From positions 12,716,568 through 12,765,286 of the forward strand of contig CAJINV010000002.1 of the NCBI GenBank assembly GCA_905178155.1: DNA of 48,719 bases. The letters are read 5' to 3'. Source of the DNA: Amoebophrya sp. A120 (taxonomy: Eukaryota; Sar; Dinophyceae; Syndiniales; Amoebophryaceae). This document shows positions 11,999 to 24,200 of this stretch, piece by piece (position 1 is the first letter of the stretch; the number at the start of each line of letters is the position of its first letter). Both the position numbers and the translations under genes were made by a program. The notes beneath the pieces are model-generated. The model was not told the origin of the DNA, searched no databases, and saw only the letters and a list, made by a program, of their open reading frames with translations.

Positions 11999-13003
11999 AG
12001 ACCCGGAAAGCTTGTGAATCACGCGAGCCCGGACGAGTGTGGCGCGACTACACTTTTCAATCTCAATAACGACACTGAATAACATGAAAGTTCAACATTT
12101 AATCAAGCGACAATAGCGGCTAGCGCAAGTTTTAGTATTTGAAAGTATGTCGTTCAAGGACGGCGAATAAAGTCTTTTGACTCAGTCAATGTGAGCTCGT
12201 CAAAAGTAAAAAAAAGCGACGTGTAAGTACCACGAAAGGAATGGTCGTGATCAGACTCAGACCTATAGTCAGCTGTCAAGCTACTGCTGAAGCCAAAGGA
12301 GCGGCATAATCGTGGAGTGTAAATCTTCAAGTCGGCTCTTGCATCTTTGAGATACTTTTTCCTGCCTGTGTCGGTACCGGTCGCTTCTGCGATGTTTTCG
12401 GTTCATGGTGCAGAAATCTCGTGGTCACCAGGTCTGCATTGTAGTCAGAAGAAGCGTTCTTGCTCTCTTCCGTCGGTTGCAGTATACCACATTGTTACCA
12501 GTACATGATAAAAGGTACGTTATTTCCTGCCAGAAGACTCGCGTATTTTCGGTTCCTTGCAAACACACCTCTGTCGGCTTGAAGCATACATCTTTTCTCG
12601 GATCGGTTTTTAGTTCTAGTGCCATCGCACAGATGCTCGGCAGGAGATCGGAGAATGTGTACGTAGATCCCTAAAAATAAAGAGCTGACATGGTGGAGGA
12701 TCCTCGCATTCTAGTATGGTCAACGCGCAATCTTCAAGTGCATCTTTTGTAAAGATTGTCGTTTTGGATTTTATCAGGAACTCAGCGGCTCGCCGGTAAT
12801 TACTTGAATAATGTGCCACAATCAATACTGATTTACCCACCTGCCGTTTCTTTCAGTAGCATAGTGTCACGAGCGTGACTTTTTAGAGGACTGCTACTCA
12901 TTTTTGTATACAGCTCAAACTTGTTTTGCTGTTGTGAAGACTCTACTCTAGGTCTAGTTTTCTGATCCGCAACATCGTCCGCTGCGACCGTAATTAAGCA
13001 AAA
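11999..13003. other. Intergenic region
   Basis: I find no supported gene, RNA or repeat here. Short frames at 12405-12674 (+) and 12616-12840 (-) have no recognisable features. It covers the 3' flank of CPSF30 and the 5' flank of the small Cys-rich gene. Confidence 0.4.
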
Positions 13004-13702
13004 ATGTCAGGCCGTGGAACTGGAGTAGTAGCACAATCGCCGCCGAGATCGCCATCCCACAGTTCGCCATCGTCTGGAAACTCAGGCTCTTCGGTAGGAT
13101 ACAACTTCTACTTTTAATAATGATGATGAACGCAACAACTTTTTTCCCTGGTTGCATGAGTACCATGGTTTGGGTGAACAAGTTTGCGCGAGAGGAGGTC
13201 GTCAGCCTTGCAGTGGTAGGACAGTTTTTGGGCAGCACTGTTGCTATTCATGAAGAATCAAAATCAACTGCAATCACTGGTTTTTCAAAAGATAAAGAAT
13301 CAAAATCTTCAGGGTGCCAGCACAACTGCTGTCGCGTGCAGGGATGACAGGGTGCCGTTTGGTGCGTGCGGCTGCGACAAGCGACACCCACCCCACTGCT
13401 GCCTCTCGTTTTGCTGCGCGCCGTGCGTGCTGACTAACTACGAGGGGTGCTCGGTTTTGGCCATCTTTTCCTGGATGCCCTGCTTCACCTGGATTTTCGC
13501 CTTCTACGCCTCCTGTTGCTGGAATCCGCAGCTTCTTGGTGTGCACTACCGCGGCAGGGGGAAAGCTGCGGCAGCCATGCACCAGACGCACAAATACGCC
13601 CCGGCGGTTGTCGGAGAGCCCGTTGCCGGGACCAAAGGCGTATCTGCAGGGGGAGAATATGGAGGCAAGGGGATGAATGAAGGTTACTACTACACGAGCT
13701 AA
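13004..13702 (+). CDS. Small cysteine-rich, possibly PLAC8-like membrane protein
   Basis: Two exons (13004-13093, 13313-13702) joined by a GT-AG intron give about 159 aa. The first 30 residues are Ser/Pro-rich. The middle carries clustered cysteines (CGCDKRH, then HCCLSFCCAPC) followed by a hydrophobic stretch with aromatic residues ending ASCCW. This CGC...CC...C.PC arrangement resembles the PLAC8 family of small membrane-associated proteins, but the match is partial and the family call is tentative. The tail is Gly-rich and ends GYYYTS. The intron contains two similar stretches reading AGAATCAAAATC (13254 and 13297 areas). A downstream AG at about 13340 could be an alternative acceptor. Confidence 0.6.
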
Positions 13703-14896
13703 TGATATGTAACGAAAAATGTATCCACGACTCCACGCTGACGCTGCGGCCCTCATTGTTTTGAACCTTTTCGTCCCGAGCCGGACAGAGTTTTGTTTGG
13801 AGATCATTTTTAAATGGGAAGGAAAGCGACATTTTTGTGCTCAAAGAGATAGAATCTGAGTACTCACTTGCTTCTTTGCAGCTATTAGTCGCACTGATGC
13901 ATTGGATTGTATAATTCTAATCGCTGGCGATTCCCGTTTTGCAACGGAAAGTTATTTCGACTGTACCTGTTTGCGGGCTTACCGAGTCTTAATACTTTAG
14001 GGAGACGTTCGTTTCTCTTTTAATACCGACGAATACACAGATGAAAGTTAAATTTTTTCGCGAAAACATCTTCGTAGTGGGCCGCGGGGTAGCCTCTAGC
14101 TACGAAAACTAACGCTATTATAGCCCTGGTGGGTCTTGCTCCTGCATTGAGACTTGATGCTTTCTCACCTCTGGACTGGGGAAAGCACTAGCTTGGCCCT
14201 TCTCCTGAAACGGGAGAAGTAAAAGCAGTATAGCAGGGTGCGACACTGTATAATACATACATTAGTAGCAGAAATGATCAAGAGAAAACATGTCCTGGAA
14301 CCAAGGAAGGCAGCGACAGGAGATACGACACTTCGACAATCAACGACACTACTTTTCGAATGGCTGTTGCGAGTTGGGAAAATATATTTTACAAAGTGAA
14401 CTGTCCCTGTGCGGCCGAGTTTACCGGATGCCGCTTTCGCTGTTCTTCTTCATTTGTGCGTCCGTATGTGTCGGATCCGAGCTTTCTTGGCCACTTTGAG
14501 TCGGACGTTTTTGTCTCTTGCTGATCGAAGTTAAGTTCACCTGCTGGCTGCGCATCATGCGTACTGATTCTCATTGTCATTGCTCTCTGATGCGGCCTCG
14601 CGTACGCACTTCATATCGGCATTTCAGTTGCAACAGGCTGGGCTACACGAGTGTCGAAGCCTTGCTTCGTGGTCATCCTGCTCCTAGCAGCTGATGTCTT
14701 CGTCATTGACTGTGCTCAAGAACTTTTGTAGCACGTGTACGAACAAAGCCCATCTGTTTGCGCTATCACCACGTCTCATGACCGTGTACGCCTCGCCAAA
14801 GGACCAGTATCTATTATTCTCGCTCTTCTAGAAATGAAAATGCATTCTTGATGGTACACTGCCGTTGGATCTGATTCGCCTTCGTCAGAAGACGGT
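13703..14896. other. Intergenic region
   Basis: About 1.2 kb with no coding frame I can support. The ORF at 14290-14499 has no recognisable features. I looked for tRNA and snRNA signatures and saw none. Confidence 0.4.
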
Positions 14897-16073
14897 ATGA
14901 CGGCTTCGTCGCTTCTCAAAACTGAGTGGGACGCTCGACTGGAGGTGGTCACCAGTCTGCGGCACGAGCGACAGAAGCAGAAGCAGCAAGAGCTGCAGTC
15001 GCACCACGAGCAGCTCCGGGCAAAGGACGCCGAGATCTGCGAGCTACTCCATCTGCAGCAGCAGCACCTTCAGAAGATCCGAGACCTGGAAAAGCAGTTG
15101 CATCTCGCGGAGAAAAAACTGGGGTCTGCATCCGGCGGAGCGGGAAACAGTACTACAACCTCGAGGAAGAATTATCATTCTACAGCGAGCTCCTCCTGCT
15201 CTTCGAGCACATTTCAGCCCCACGGTCGATCGCACGGTGGCACGCAGGGCGCCGGAACGGCTGGCGGCGGAGTCACAAGGGCGACCTCTTCTACAAACGC
15301 GGTGGGAGCTGCGGCATCGTCAAACCCACCACAGCTACTCCCCGGCGGCCCTGGGCATGGTCAATATCAAAATAGCAATCTGCACCCGTCGTCGTATGTC
15401 CACAACAGTCAGGGGGTACAATCTCACAGCAGCAGCAGTAGTTCTTCGCACTACTATATCGAAAGGAAAAATCCCCCCTCCCCATATCGAAAACGAAATT
15501 TGTGATGCTGTATTTGAGGTCACAAATCGACTCGTCATGCTAGAAGGCCAAGAGCCGCAGTCGTGGCCTCGTTTGCAGGCAATTTGTCATGCTGTTTCCC
15601 ACTCTCAGCTGCCTCCTATCATGCTGAAGATGCAAGGCTTCCCCACGCCACCCAGCACTACAGCCCGCATCTTTTCCCGTGTAGCATGACAAAGCTGATT
15701 TGTGACAACAAATCTGCATCACAGATTTCCGTTTTGATATGGGGAGGGGGGATTTTTCCTTTTGATATACTACTCCAACGCCTATCACGCCCCCGACGAG
15801 GCCGGTGCGGGCTTTGGCGGTGGTGCAGGGCGGCACACGAAGGCTGCAAATCTTCAGAGTGCGAGGGGGGAACATTTCTACGCGTATGTGAATGGAGGTG
15901 GAGGTAGTGGCCAGCAGCATGCAGCGGAAAACACAAGAGGGGGACAAGGACTACATGCGCAGGTCCAGCACGGGGGTGCGACGGCCTCCAATCATGCACA
16001 CTCGTCCAGCATGCGGCACCTGCTTCAGTCCGAGCGGTTGGAAGCCCAGATATCCCCCGAAAGTGCTGCGTGA
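14897..16073 (+). CDS. Coiled-coil, Ser/Gly/His-rich protein interrupted by an introner
   Basis: No family recognised. ATG at 14897 opens a helix rich in Gln, Glu, Lys and His (about residues 15-75), a likely coiled coil, followed by a Ser/Gly/Thr-rich low-complexity region with poly-Ser runs. An introner (15457-15767) sits in the low-complexity part. Exons 14897-15456 and 15773-16073 add to 861 nt, 286 aa, ending SPESAA then TGA. Without excision the frame stops at 15503-15505. The next gene begins with another coiled coil 240 bp downstream, so the two may be one gene whose joining intron I could not resolve. The low-complexity part would tolerate insertion. Confidence 0.65.
15457..15767 (+). 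mobile_element. Introner element with TIRs (TSD TACTA)
   Basis: The 311-bp unit starts TATCGAAAGGAAAAATCCCC and ends with an inverted copy that differs at single positions; the inverted repeat spans about 35 bp. TACTA flanks it at 15452-15456 and 15768-15772. Excision joins ...SSHYY to SNAYHAPDE.... It contains TTTGTCATGC near its 3' side. Confidence 0.92.
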
Positions 16074-16316
16074 AGCTCGCGGTCAATGCTGGAGAATTTT
16101 TCTTCGTTGCGTTTTTGATTTGAAATAAAGCAATACGTGGTGCTTCCGTCTTCAGGCGTAAACGTAGGGAGTAGCTCACTATCTGAAGCGGCGCTGCAGC
16201 CCTGTGATGGTCTTTGCGCAAAGATTATTTATATGTCTTTCTGTGTATGAGTTTGAGTATGCAAATGCATAAAAGACTTGTACTTGACTCACGACTTTGT
16301 GCCGGGATAGGTGAAG

Positions 16317-17600
16317 ATGCACTCGCAAAAAGTGGACTTGGAGTCGAAGCTGCAGTCGCAGAATCAGCACAATCTGCAGTTGAAGGAGAATTTGCAGAAT
16401 CTGAAGAAGCAATTGGAGACGGAGCGGAAGGAGAAGCTGCGCTACTTTGCGGAAGTGAAGAAGCTGCAGCACCAAAACGACGCCCACCGAATCCCCCACG
16501 CGTGCAACTTGGCGGCGCAGGCGCAGCAGAACCCGAGGTCGGGAAGCGCGGCAATGTACACCGGCACTGCACCGGGTGGAGGCGGAAGCTCTTCGTCCAC
16601 CGCGAACGGACCGGCATCAATGTCTCACCGCAGCGGAGCACAAAGCGCCGCGGCTCCCGGCGCTCGCGAGCGCTCGAACTCCGGGGACCGCGGAAGGCAA
16701 ACGAAGGGCAGCAGCGCTCCCAATGGCGCGCCGCCGGCACCGGTGCAACAAGCGAATCATGACAGGCGCGACCGTTCCCACTCAGGCGAAAAGAAGATGA
16801 GCGCCCGCGGTGCCGACCGCTCACACTCCGGGAATCGACCGCAGCGCCTTGCGAACGCGTTTGGAAATTACTGCCTCGCGGATCACGGTATCGGTGTCCC
16901 AGGATTTTTTCGATTGTTTTTGCATCGTGCACTCTGGCTAAGCCTCATACGTTGAGTTCGTGCGCGATCATGCACGGATCGTTGCATTGCATGGAGCTGT
17001 ACCTTCCATATGATTTTTGAAACAGACCGACTAAGCGGAGGCTCGTCCCTTCACCGACCGGGTTCCGCACGAAGAAGTCACACGGACGAGCGGCGCGGAG
17101 GTAATTGTCACTTCAACAGAATTTTCTTTCGTGTAAGGCTCCTCGGCATTTTGGGAGGTTTTTACCTGGACAAATGCAACAAGAAATATGAAAAATTTGG
17201 AAAGATGGCATGTGGATTGGTCAATGAAAGGCTTCTTCTGCCACGGATTGGAAAAACTTCCCTTTCGCCAGGCCCCGCCGCGCCGAAAATGACGGCCTCG
17301 GCGCAATCGGAGAGCAGCAGCCGCTTACACAGCGGAGGCCGCGCGTCGCCGAAAACCTACACGGACACTGCCGGCGCCGGGGGCTTGGAAGACGCGATGG
17401 CGGCCAGCAGCACGCGATTTGGGTCGTCGCACCGCGTAGCTATGGAGACAAAGTTGCGGCGGCCGCAGTCTCCAAGGGGGCGCAGTCCGCGGTTCGCAGC
17501 GCCGCAGCGGTTTCACCCCGGCGGTGCGTCGCAGGACGCAGCGGCCCCGCAAAAGAACCACATGGCCGCGTACTACGCCTCGCAAAACGCCGCACGGTGA
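16317..17600 (+). CDS. Coiled-coil and basic Ser-rich protein
   Basis: No family recognised. Three exons (16317-16887, 17026-17100, 17272-17600) with GT-AG introns sum to 975 nt, giving 324 aa ending in TGA at 17598. Residues from about 3 to 55 form a strong coiled coil (repeating Leu/Lys/Glu/Gln, for example NLQLKENLQNLKKQLETE). The rest is low complexity: Ser, Gly, Ala and Arg, with repeated RSHSG-type segments resembling basic disordered proteins. The ATG at 16317 is preceded by AG at 16308, so an upstream exon joining it to the previous gene is possible. Confidence 0.6.
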
Positions 17601-18476
17601 TCATGGGAACGAAGTGCGAAAGTGTGGACGGGAATGAGAGCGTTGAGCCCCTTATTTGTGGCAGTCCAGAGTCAATGTTCTTCCTCTTTTTATTCTATAA
17701 TACGCAATTTTTTTTCAGCTGATCCCGGGACATTTGTTTCCCTCATGATGCATTGCAGCATTCGCTTCAAGTGTAGGTGACCGACACAAATCGAATTTTA
17801 TGGCTAGCTTTCGAACACCAGCATGTACCTCGTCGACGTTGCTGTTAGTCATGAGTTAGTTCTTGTTCAGTTGAAGCGATGCTTTTTGTGCAGTTGCTCT
17901 CGGTTCGGCTCTGAGAGACACAAGAACGGGAGATCGAGTGGACGCTGGTGCAAGCACTGAAGCAAGTCTGTCAGGACCTCGATCTCGTTGAAGAGCTGAT
18001 GTCGCGATCTGAAAGTGCAGGCTATTTCAGCAGAGATCGATGCATCAAAAGAACCACGGACTGATGAATCTTGCTTCTCCTCCTCCTGAAAATGGAATGT
18101 ATCAATTTGTCGTTTTTCGGATCTCATAGTAATTCTTTGGCGAGTGCGAAGTACTATTTAACGCAGGAGCTTCCGTCGCGTCCAAGCGAGTAGCTGCTGT
18201 CGTTATCTTCGCAGCTCCGGTATGCGGAGCAGTAGTGACCACGGATATAGTATTTTGAAACTAGAAAAAATGCAAATGGCGCCGAAACCAACGAGATGCG
18301 TCGCGGCGACATCGGTTCTACTGTTGCTGCCTATCCTACACAAATGCTGAGAAAAATTGCAAGGTCCGAACTTGTCATTCTCAGTGAGCACAGTGTCTTA
18401 ATTTATCTACAAGTCTCTCTCAAGGTTAAGTCGCAGCATCCATGCAGTGAGGCAATGTCAAGCATGACAAGTTTCG
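17601..18476. other. Intergenic region with possible first exon of the FkbM gene
   Basis: Mostly without features. At 18270-18350 a short frame reads MQMAPKPTRC then a hydrophobic run VLLLLPIL, which would suit a signal anchor. It is in the same frame as the methyltransferase downstream, but I could not find a convincing splice to connect them. Confidence 0.35.
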
Positions 18477-20087
18477 GTGAAGACTGTCGTCAGCACATGT
18501 TTCCTCAGCATAAGTTTCTCGTCCTGGTTTGCGTGGCGCGCAGGAACTTTCGTGCAGTTGGAGGAGGTTTTCAGTACGTCGCAATATGCGGCCTGGGTGG
18601 GAATGCAGGCGGAAGGTCAGTTGACCGATCGGCTGCCAAGTTGGGCGCGCGAGTGCAAAACCATCTACATGGACATGGGTTCTAACCGCGGCGTTCAGGT
18701 GCGCAAGCTGTTCGAGCCCGAGCGCTACCCGAATTCGCTAGTCTTTCCGATTTTCCAAGCGAAGTACTACGACAATCCGGAGGACGAGACTCCAAAAATG
18801 GCGGACGGCCCTGCAACCCCTCCTCGTCCGATGTTCCGCGGCGGAACAGGTAGTTCGTCCCCGCGACCGCAGGGGAAACTTCTCCCCTCCGTGTGCGCGT
18901 TCGGCTTCGAGCCCAACCCGAACCACCACCTGCGGTTGGCGCGGCTGCAGGCGGCCTACCAGAGTCGCGGGTGGCGGGTGCACTTTTTTCCTCGGGGTGT
19001 CTGGGTGCGAAATGAAACCTTGACATTTACCGGGCGGCAAGAAACGAAGTCCGTGTACAGCTTATCCGAGGGTGGGGCGCGTCTGGTGGTGACCGCGAAG
19101 AAGGACCACAACGGAGCAGGGGCTACTTCGCGGCAAGAGCCGAAGACGCACCACGCCGGCGACGTGAAGATTCAGACCATCGACATCGCCGACCTTCTCC
19201 GCACACTGCAGGTGGGCCAGCGAGCCACGATACCCTACTGGAAGATGGACATCGAAGGCGCGGAGTGGCGCGTTATCCCACAAAAAAGCTGGCAGGGCAT
19301 CGGCATATTTGTAATGCAAAAATCAATACACAGAAAAATCTGTCATGGGCGGCCTCATAGCATGCTGTTTAGGATACGCAGTGCAGATTTCTTTGTGTAT
19401 GTATTTTTGCATTACAAATGTGACCTGCCAGCTTTTTTCTGTGGGATACGCGTGCTCCCGTATCTGAAGGAGAGCGGGTTTCTCTCGGCCTCGCGCGTCG
19501 CGGAAATTGGTTTGGAGTACCACTGCGGACCGGAGTACGACCAAAGTTTTGGCAGCAGTGCGAAGTCCTGGATGCCGACGGCGGAGTGCTTCGCGGTGAC
19601 GCAGGCAGCCGCGGGGAAGTCGCCGCCGGGGATGAAGGCTAGTATCCTAAACGCGTCACCCACGACGTCGAAGGACCCGTTCGGCGACGCGGTTGTGGCG
19701 GCGGTGCAGAAGCGGTTGAATCCGGAGCAGAGCTGGCTGGATTCGCTCACCGGGAAGGCACGACAAGCGCCCGTGACGAAAATCTTGAATCTGGACGACG
19801 AAACCTACGTGAATGACGGCGGGAACAGCGATTTTTACGGGTACGGTGCCGCGCCGCTTTTCTGGTTCGTCGTGATGTGCATCTGGAACGTGTTGCTACT
19901 CTGCGCAGTGGCGTTCTCGCACATTTCAAGCAGAACTTCTCTAGGCCGTTCCGCCGCGGACAGCAGCCGAAAGAACCACGTAGGCGAACCTCCGGAGTCA
20001 GCGGGATTGGTGCCGCAGCTGCCGGTGGGAGCGTCAGTCGAGGAGCTGGAAATGACAAAGACTGTCGGGGCACGCCCGTTAGAATGA
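18477..20087 (+). CDS. FkbM-family SAM-dependent methyltransferase, membrane-anchored
   Basis: Predicted O-methyltransferase of the FkbM type; substrate unknown. Counting from 18477, the SAM-binding motif DMGSNRG is at about residue 66, the acidic FEPNP motif at about 145, and the KMDIEGAEWRV motif at about 258. Near the C-terminus FWFVVMCIWNVLLL is a predicted membrane span, followed by a Ser-rich tail. An introner (19274-19448) sits immediately after DIEGAEWR. Its length plus TSD is 180 nt with no stop, so the frame stays open whether or not it is removed, but family conservation favours removal (WRV then LPYLKESGF). The true start is not certain: 18477 is GTG, and a 5' exon such as the one at 18270 is likely. 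Confidence 0.8.
   Translation: MKTVVSTCFLSISFSSWFAWRAGTFVQLEEVFSTSQYAAWVGMQAEGQLTDRLPSWARECKTIYMDMGSNRGVQVRKLFEPERYPNSLVFPIFQAKYYDNPEDETPKMADGPATPPRPMFRGGTGSSSPRPQGKLLPSVCAFGFEPNPNHHLRLARLQAAYQSRGWRVHFFPRGVWVRNETLTFTGRQETKSVYSLSEGGARLVVTAKKDHNGAGATSRQEPKTHHAGDVKIQTIDIADLLRTLQVGQRATIPYWKMDIEGAEWRVIPQKSWQGIGIFVMQKSIHRKICHGRPHSMLFRIRSADFFVYVFLHYKCDLPAFFCGIRVLPYLKESGFLSASRVAEIGLEYHCGPEYDQSFGSSAKSWMPTAECFAVTQAAAGKSPPGMKASILNASPTTSKDPFGDAVVAAVQKRLNPEQSWLDSLTGKARQAPVTKILNLDDETYVNDGGNSDFYGYGAAPLFWFVVMCIWNVLLLCAVAFSHISSRTSLGRSAADSSRKNHVGEPPESAGLVPQLPVGASVEELEMTKTVGARPLE
19274..19448 (+). mobile_element. In-frame introner element (TSD CGCGT)
   Basis: The 175-bp unit starts TATCCCACA and ends TGTGGGATA, with a further inner inverted repeat (ATTTGTAATGCAAAAAT and its near complement), so almost the whole unit can fold as a hairpin. 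CGCGT flanks it at 19269-19273 and 19449-19453. With one repeat it adds exactly 60 codons without a stop. Confidence 0.9.
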
Positions 20088-21256
20088 ATTTTAACGAAGA
20101 TGACAATCGATAGAAGATTTGAATACACTTTTTCAATGTCAATAGCCCGCATGCCTTTGGGGCACATTGTTTTACTTCTGCGGATAGAGCGAGAGCGTCG
20201 TTCTACTTTTCGCATAAGTTGCCCCCAGGAAGCAGAGACTACTTTGGTTCTTATCCATTTAGTCTTGCGCGCTGGCGCCACGAAGGAAATTTTATCAAAA
20301 GCTGCACTCTCATAGAAATTCAGAATCGACTTCGACGCAACTGTGACAGACGTCACTTTGCAATTGCAGCGGTTTCTGAACTTCCACCTCTTCGTTCATT
20401 TGAACTACATCAGAGGTAATGAGTAACTCTAGTTCTCCAGATTTAGTTCAAGAAAAGCCTCTGACAACGGAGCGAGTTCCGTTTTGGACCTATCTTTGAA
20501 CTTATTTTTGTTTTTCCGAGCTTATTTTTGTTTTTCCGAGCTTCCGGTACAAGCTGTCTCAAGTTAGTTTGAAATTGAAAATTCGTACCGACAACTGATA
20601 GCGGCGGCACGGTATCCGTGTCTGCAGACGAAAGTCGAACAGATGACAACAAACGCGTCCGTGTAAAATATGATCCGCTGTATGTCGTCAGATTGTTCCG
20701 CACACAAGTCAACAGTGTCGCGCTACTGAGAAGAGCATGTGCACTGACCCACGTTATCCTCAAAAATGGTAGGGTATTCGGAGCACTCTAGAGGTTGATT
20801 CGCGTTTTCGCTTTGTCGTTTTGTTGTAAGTTGTTATTTCGTTAAGTAGCATCCATCGTCAGAGGGAGGAGAAGATCATGTTGATGCATGAATCACCGGC
20901 GCATCGAGAGACAGAGAGATGGGAGAAGGCGGCTCTCGTCTTCGGCGATGTCTGTTTATGACATGGTCAAGATATTTCTGATTATGAAAAACGAACTGGT
21001 TTGCAGGTACTATATACTTTTCTTTGAAAAAGAAAATTAGGCGCAGTGACAGCATCCCCCGTGGTCCGAATGACACAGAGGGCAAGAAGACTGTCTGAAG
21101 TGTAGATCACGGCGACATGAGATGTAGAGGGCGGCAACTGCTGCAGGAGCACGTCTGCCGACGGCGACGCGCAGTTCTTGTAGAGTGAAACTCCCCAACA
21201 TATTGCCTTGCCAGCCCGCGTGAGGAGCGGGAGCGGACGTCGCGGCGGCAGCAAAA
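20088..21256. other. Intergenic region with a 20-bp tandem duplication
   Basis: No gene supported. A perfect 20-bp unit (CTTATTTTTGTTTTTCCGAG) is repeated head to tail at 20501-20520 and 20521-20540. Minus-strand frames in 20443-21375 have no recognisable features. Confidence 0.45.
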
Positions 21257-24200
21257 ATGAGCGAGGATCCGACGCAGCGGTATGTGCTGGTGGTGGTTGG
21301 TATGCAATACAAATTTCCTGTACATGTACAAAATGCATCACAAGTTTTGCCAATTTGGGGTGTCACACTTGTCATGCTACACTAGGATCGAAGCCCAGCT
21401 TTGTCACGCAGAGACCGCATTTGTACGTGTACGGAAAATTTACTATGGATAGTTGGGCCCGTCGAGGCCGCCACCATCGAGGCGAACATGGAGAAGGTCG
21501 GTGGGACCGCCCGGGACGTGCTGCGGCGGCAGCCGGATCTGCCCGTGCCCGAGCTCACGGACGAGGAGAAGCAGGCGCTGAAGGAGCAACAGGAGCAGGA
21601 GGAGCGCGAGCGGCAGGAGCGGGACGCGTTTTCGACGGGCGGGAGTCCCGCAGCCTCGTCCCGTTCCTCGCCGTCCAAGTCCCCCCGGCCCTTCCGACCC
21701 TACGCCCAGGCGCAGGAACGGAAGAAGCGACGGGAATCGGAAACCCGGATCGAGATCGGGGGAGAGGAGATCATCATGAAGTCCGAGCTATCCAGCGCGA
21801 ATCAAAACATACGACTGTCTTAGTAGTCATACGCGATGAAGAATATTAGTAGAGGAGCTGTCCGTGTAGTTCTCGTGTGGTGGGCGGTCTGTTTCTTGGA
21901 ATATGACGAGCGCTATGTAAGTTTTTTGATTGTCGTCGTCGTGAGGTAGCAGAAACTTTCAGATACGATTTGATTTCGCGTATGGCTACATGGCAGCACA
22001 TATTAATTTTGCACTTGATACGAGCCAGTGGTCTACCGCGTGTACGAACCCGGAGCGGATGAACTCGAGCAACTGTACACGAAAATCAACTACCTCAAGA
22101 TCCTCGAGGCCGAGGCGCAGCGCAAACACCGCGAAAAAGCGCGAAAAAAAGAGAAAGAAGACCGCGAGAGGAAGGTCATGGAGGAGAGAAAAAAGGCAGC
22201 TGCGGTAAGTAATTTTCATAAACACTTTGTGTATAATGCTTTGTGCTGTCGCAGCTGCTGAGATGCACCCTTAGGTACTTGTACTTGGATAATATTTTGC
22301 CTGCAAACATCAAATGAATCCAGTGTAGATCTCTGCCCAAGTAGCAGGACGGGGTCAGCACTGGTCGCGTAAAACCGTTGCATCTCGTAATAACGTCATT
22401 TCATCCCGCTCATCTTTCATTACTGCAGGCGGCGCGCGCCATTGCCGGCGAGGAAGAGCCCGAGACGGACGAAGAGGCTGAGGACCCGGAGGAGGTGATC
22501 AGCAAGCGGCCAAAGATTCGCGACCGTTACCGAATGGCGCTGGAGGCGAACTCGACGCTGCAGCTGCTTCCGAAATTGGAGGGGGAGGACGACGACCTCG
22601 ATGACTGGGACGGCCCCTTCAAGTTGGACGTGGAAGTCATCGTCAAGGGCAAGGACTGGGTCATGGAAGATTCCGAGACCAGCACCGAGGCGGAAACGAC
22701 CGAGGAAGGGCTCAGCTCCGTCGAGGAAGTCGAAGCGTACTTATTGACGTGTTACTTTATGTTGTGCCTGCTATCCAACTTTTATTTAATGTGCCTGCTG
22801 TCGCACTTGTTTTTTTTAAATTTTGGCTGCGACAACCACCCCTTTAACCCCGCACTTTTTGTGTAGTAGTGCGTCGAGATGATCATGCCTGAGTTTCATA
22901 TAACATCATCCACATCGCATAATGAATTGGCCGCAGATTCGGGATGCGCCGCATTGCTTTGCTGTTCGACATTGCGCCGCAGTTTGGGGGGCAGCTGACG
23001 AAGTTTTTGGTGGACATGCAGCGGTTTTTTACGCAGCAGGTGCTGGACAAGTTCGCGATCCTCGGTCCGGAGTCCAGCCTGCGGCCGGAAATCACGCTGA
23101 CCCCCCAGGAGGGCATCTTCCTGCTGACCTACAAAGTCAACATCCCCACGGACGACCCCAATTGCCCGCAAGAGGAGCAGATTCAGGGCGTTGTCGAGGA
23201 CGCGCTGATGGAGATTCTCGTAAAGATCTGCGGAGCCGCGGCGAGGAATGCGTTTAAGCGCCGGGGCTCCATCGACCCCAACGACCTGGTCGGCGGCAGG
23301 GACGGCGCGGGGTCCGAGGGCGGCACCGGGGGCGACAAGTCCAGCAAGGACAAGAAGAAGGGCGCGCTGCTGGGCAAAAAGAAAAAGGACGGCGATGGCA
23401 TGGACGGCATCAGCGGGCAGCCGAAGCGGAAGGTGCGCGAGATCTCGGAGGAGGAACAGCAGGTGTTCATCACGCAGCTCCTGCAGGAGATGGAGTACCG
23501 CATGAAAGCACTGGAGGCGGTCCGCGTTATGTGGGCGGACAACAATGGCTACCAGCCCCAGATCTGGGGGAAAGGAGACACCTTCGCAGCGAAAGGTATC
23601 GGAGATTGATCGTGAGGCTATGTTCTTTTGATCGGAAAACAAAAGGCAAAAATGAGAGTGTACTTATGAGCTAAATATGCAAAGTAAACCTATTTGGTGA
23701 AATTGAAACTCCCCCCATACTGATTAATTTTGCGCTGCTTTAGAAGTACCGAGAGTCTTAATCCTAATCCTTCAACAGAGGGGAACCAGATGGATCCGAT
23801 GGGGCGGCCGATGATGAAAACCAAGCCCGACGGAATCGTGCCAGAGACGCGAAAGACCACGCAGTTTATGATGCCGCACATGCTGAAGCCCGACCCGACG
23901 GGGGAGCGGCAGAAGTGGGAGCTACAGCAGCAGCGGAAGCTGGCCGCAGACCCCAACTACAAGGTGCAGCCGCTGCACCCGAGCGACCCGCTCGCCCAGT
24001 TCACGCCGTTCGAGCAGCTGACGCCGCGGACCAAGGCGCGCATCGACTTGAACAACCCGCAGTCGTTTGCGAACTACCAGAAACGGCAGAAATTTCTCAT
24101 GAGCGGGAAGTACATGGAGGCGATCAGCGACCACATCCACGAGAAATTCGACCAGGGGTTCTACTCGCGCGAGATGCAGACCATGTACAAGAAGGTGGCC

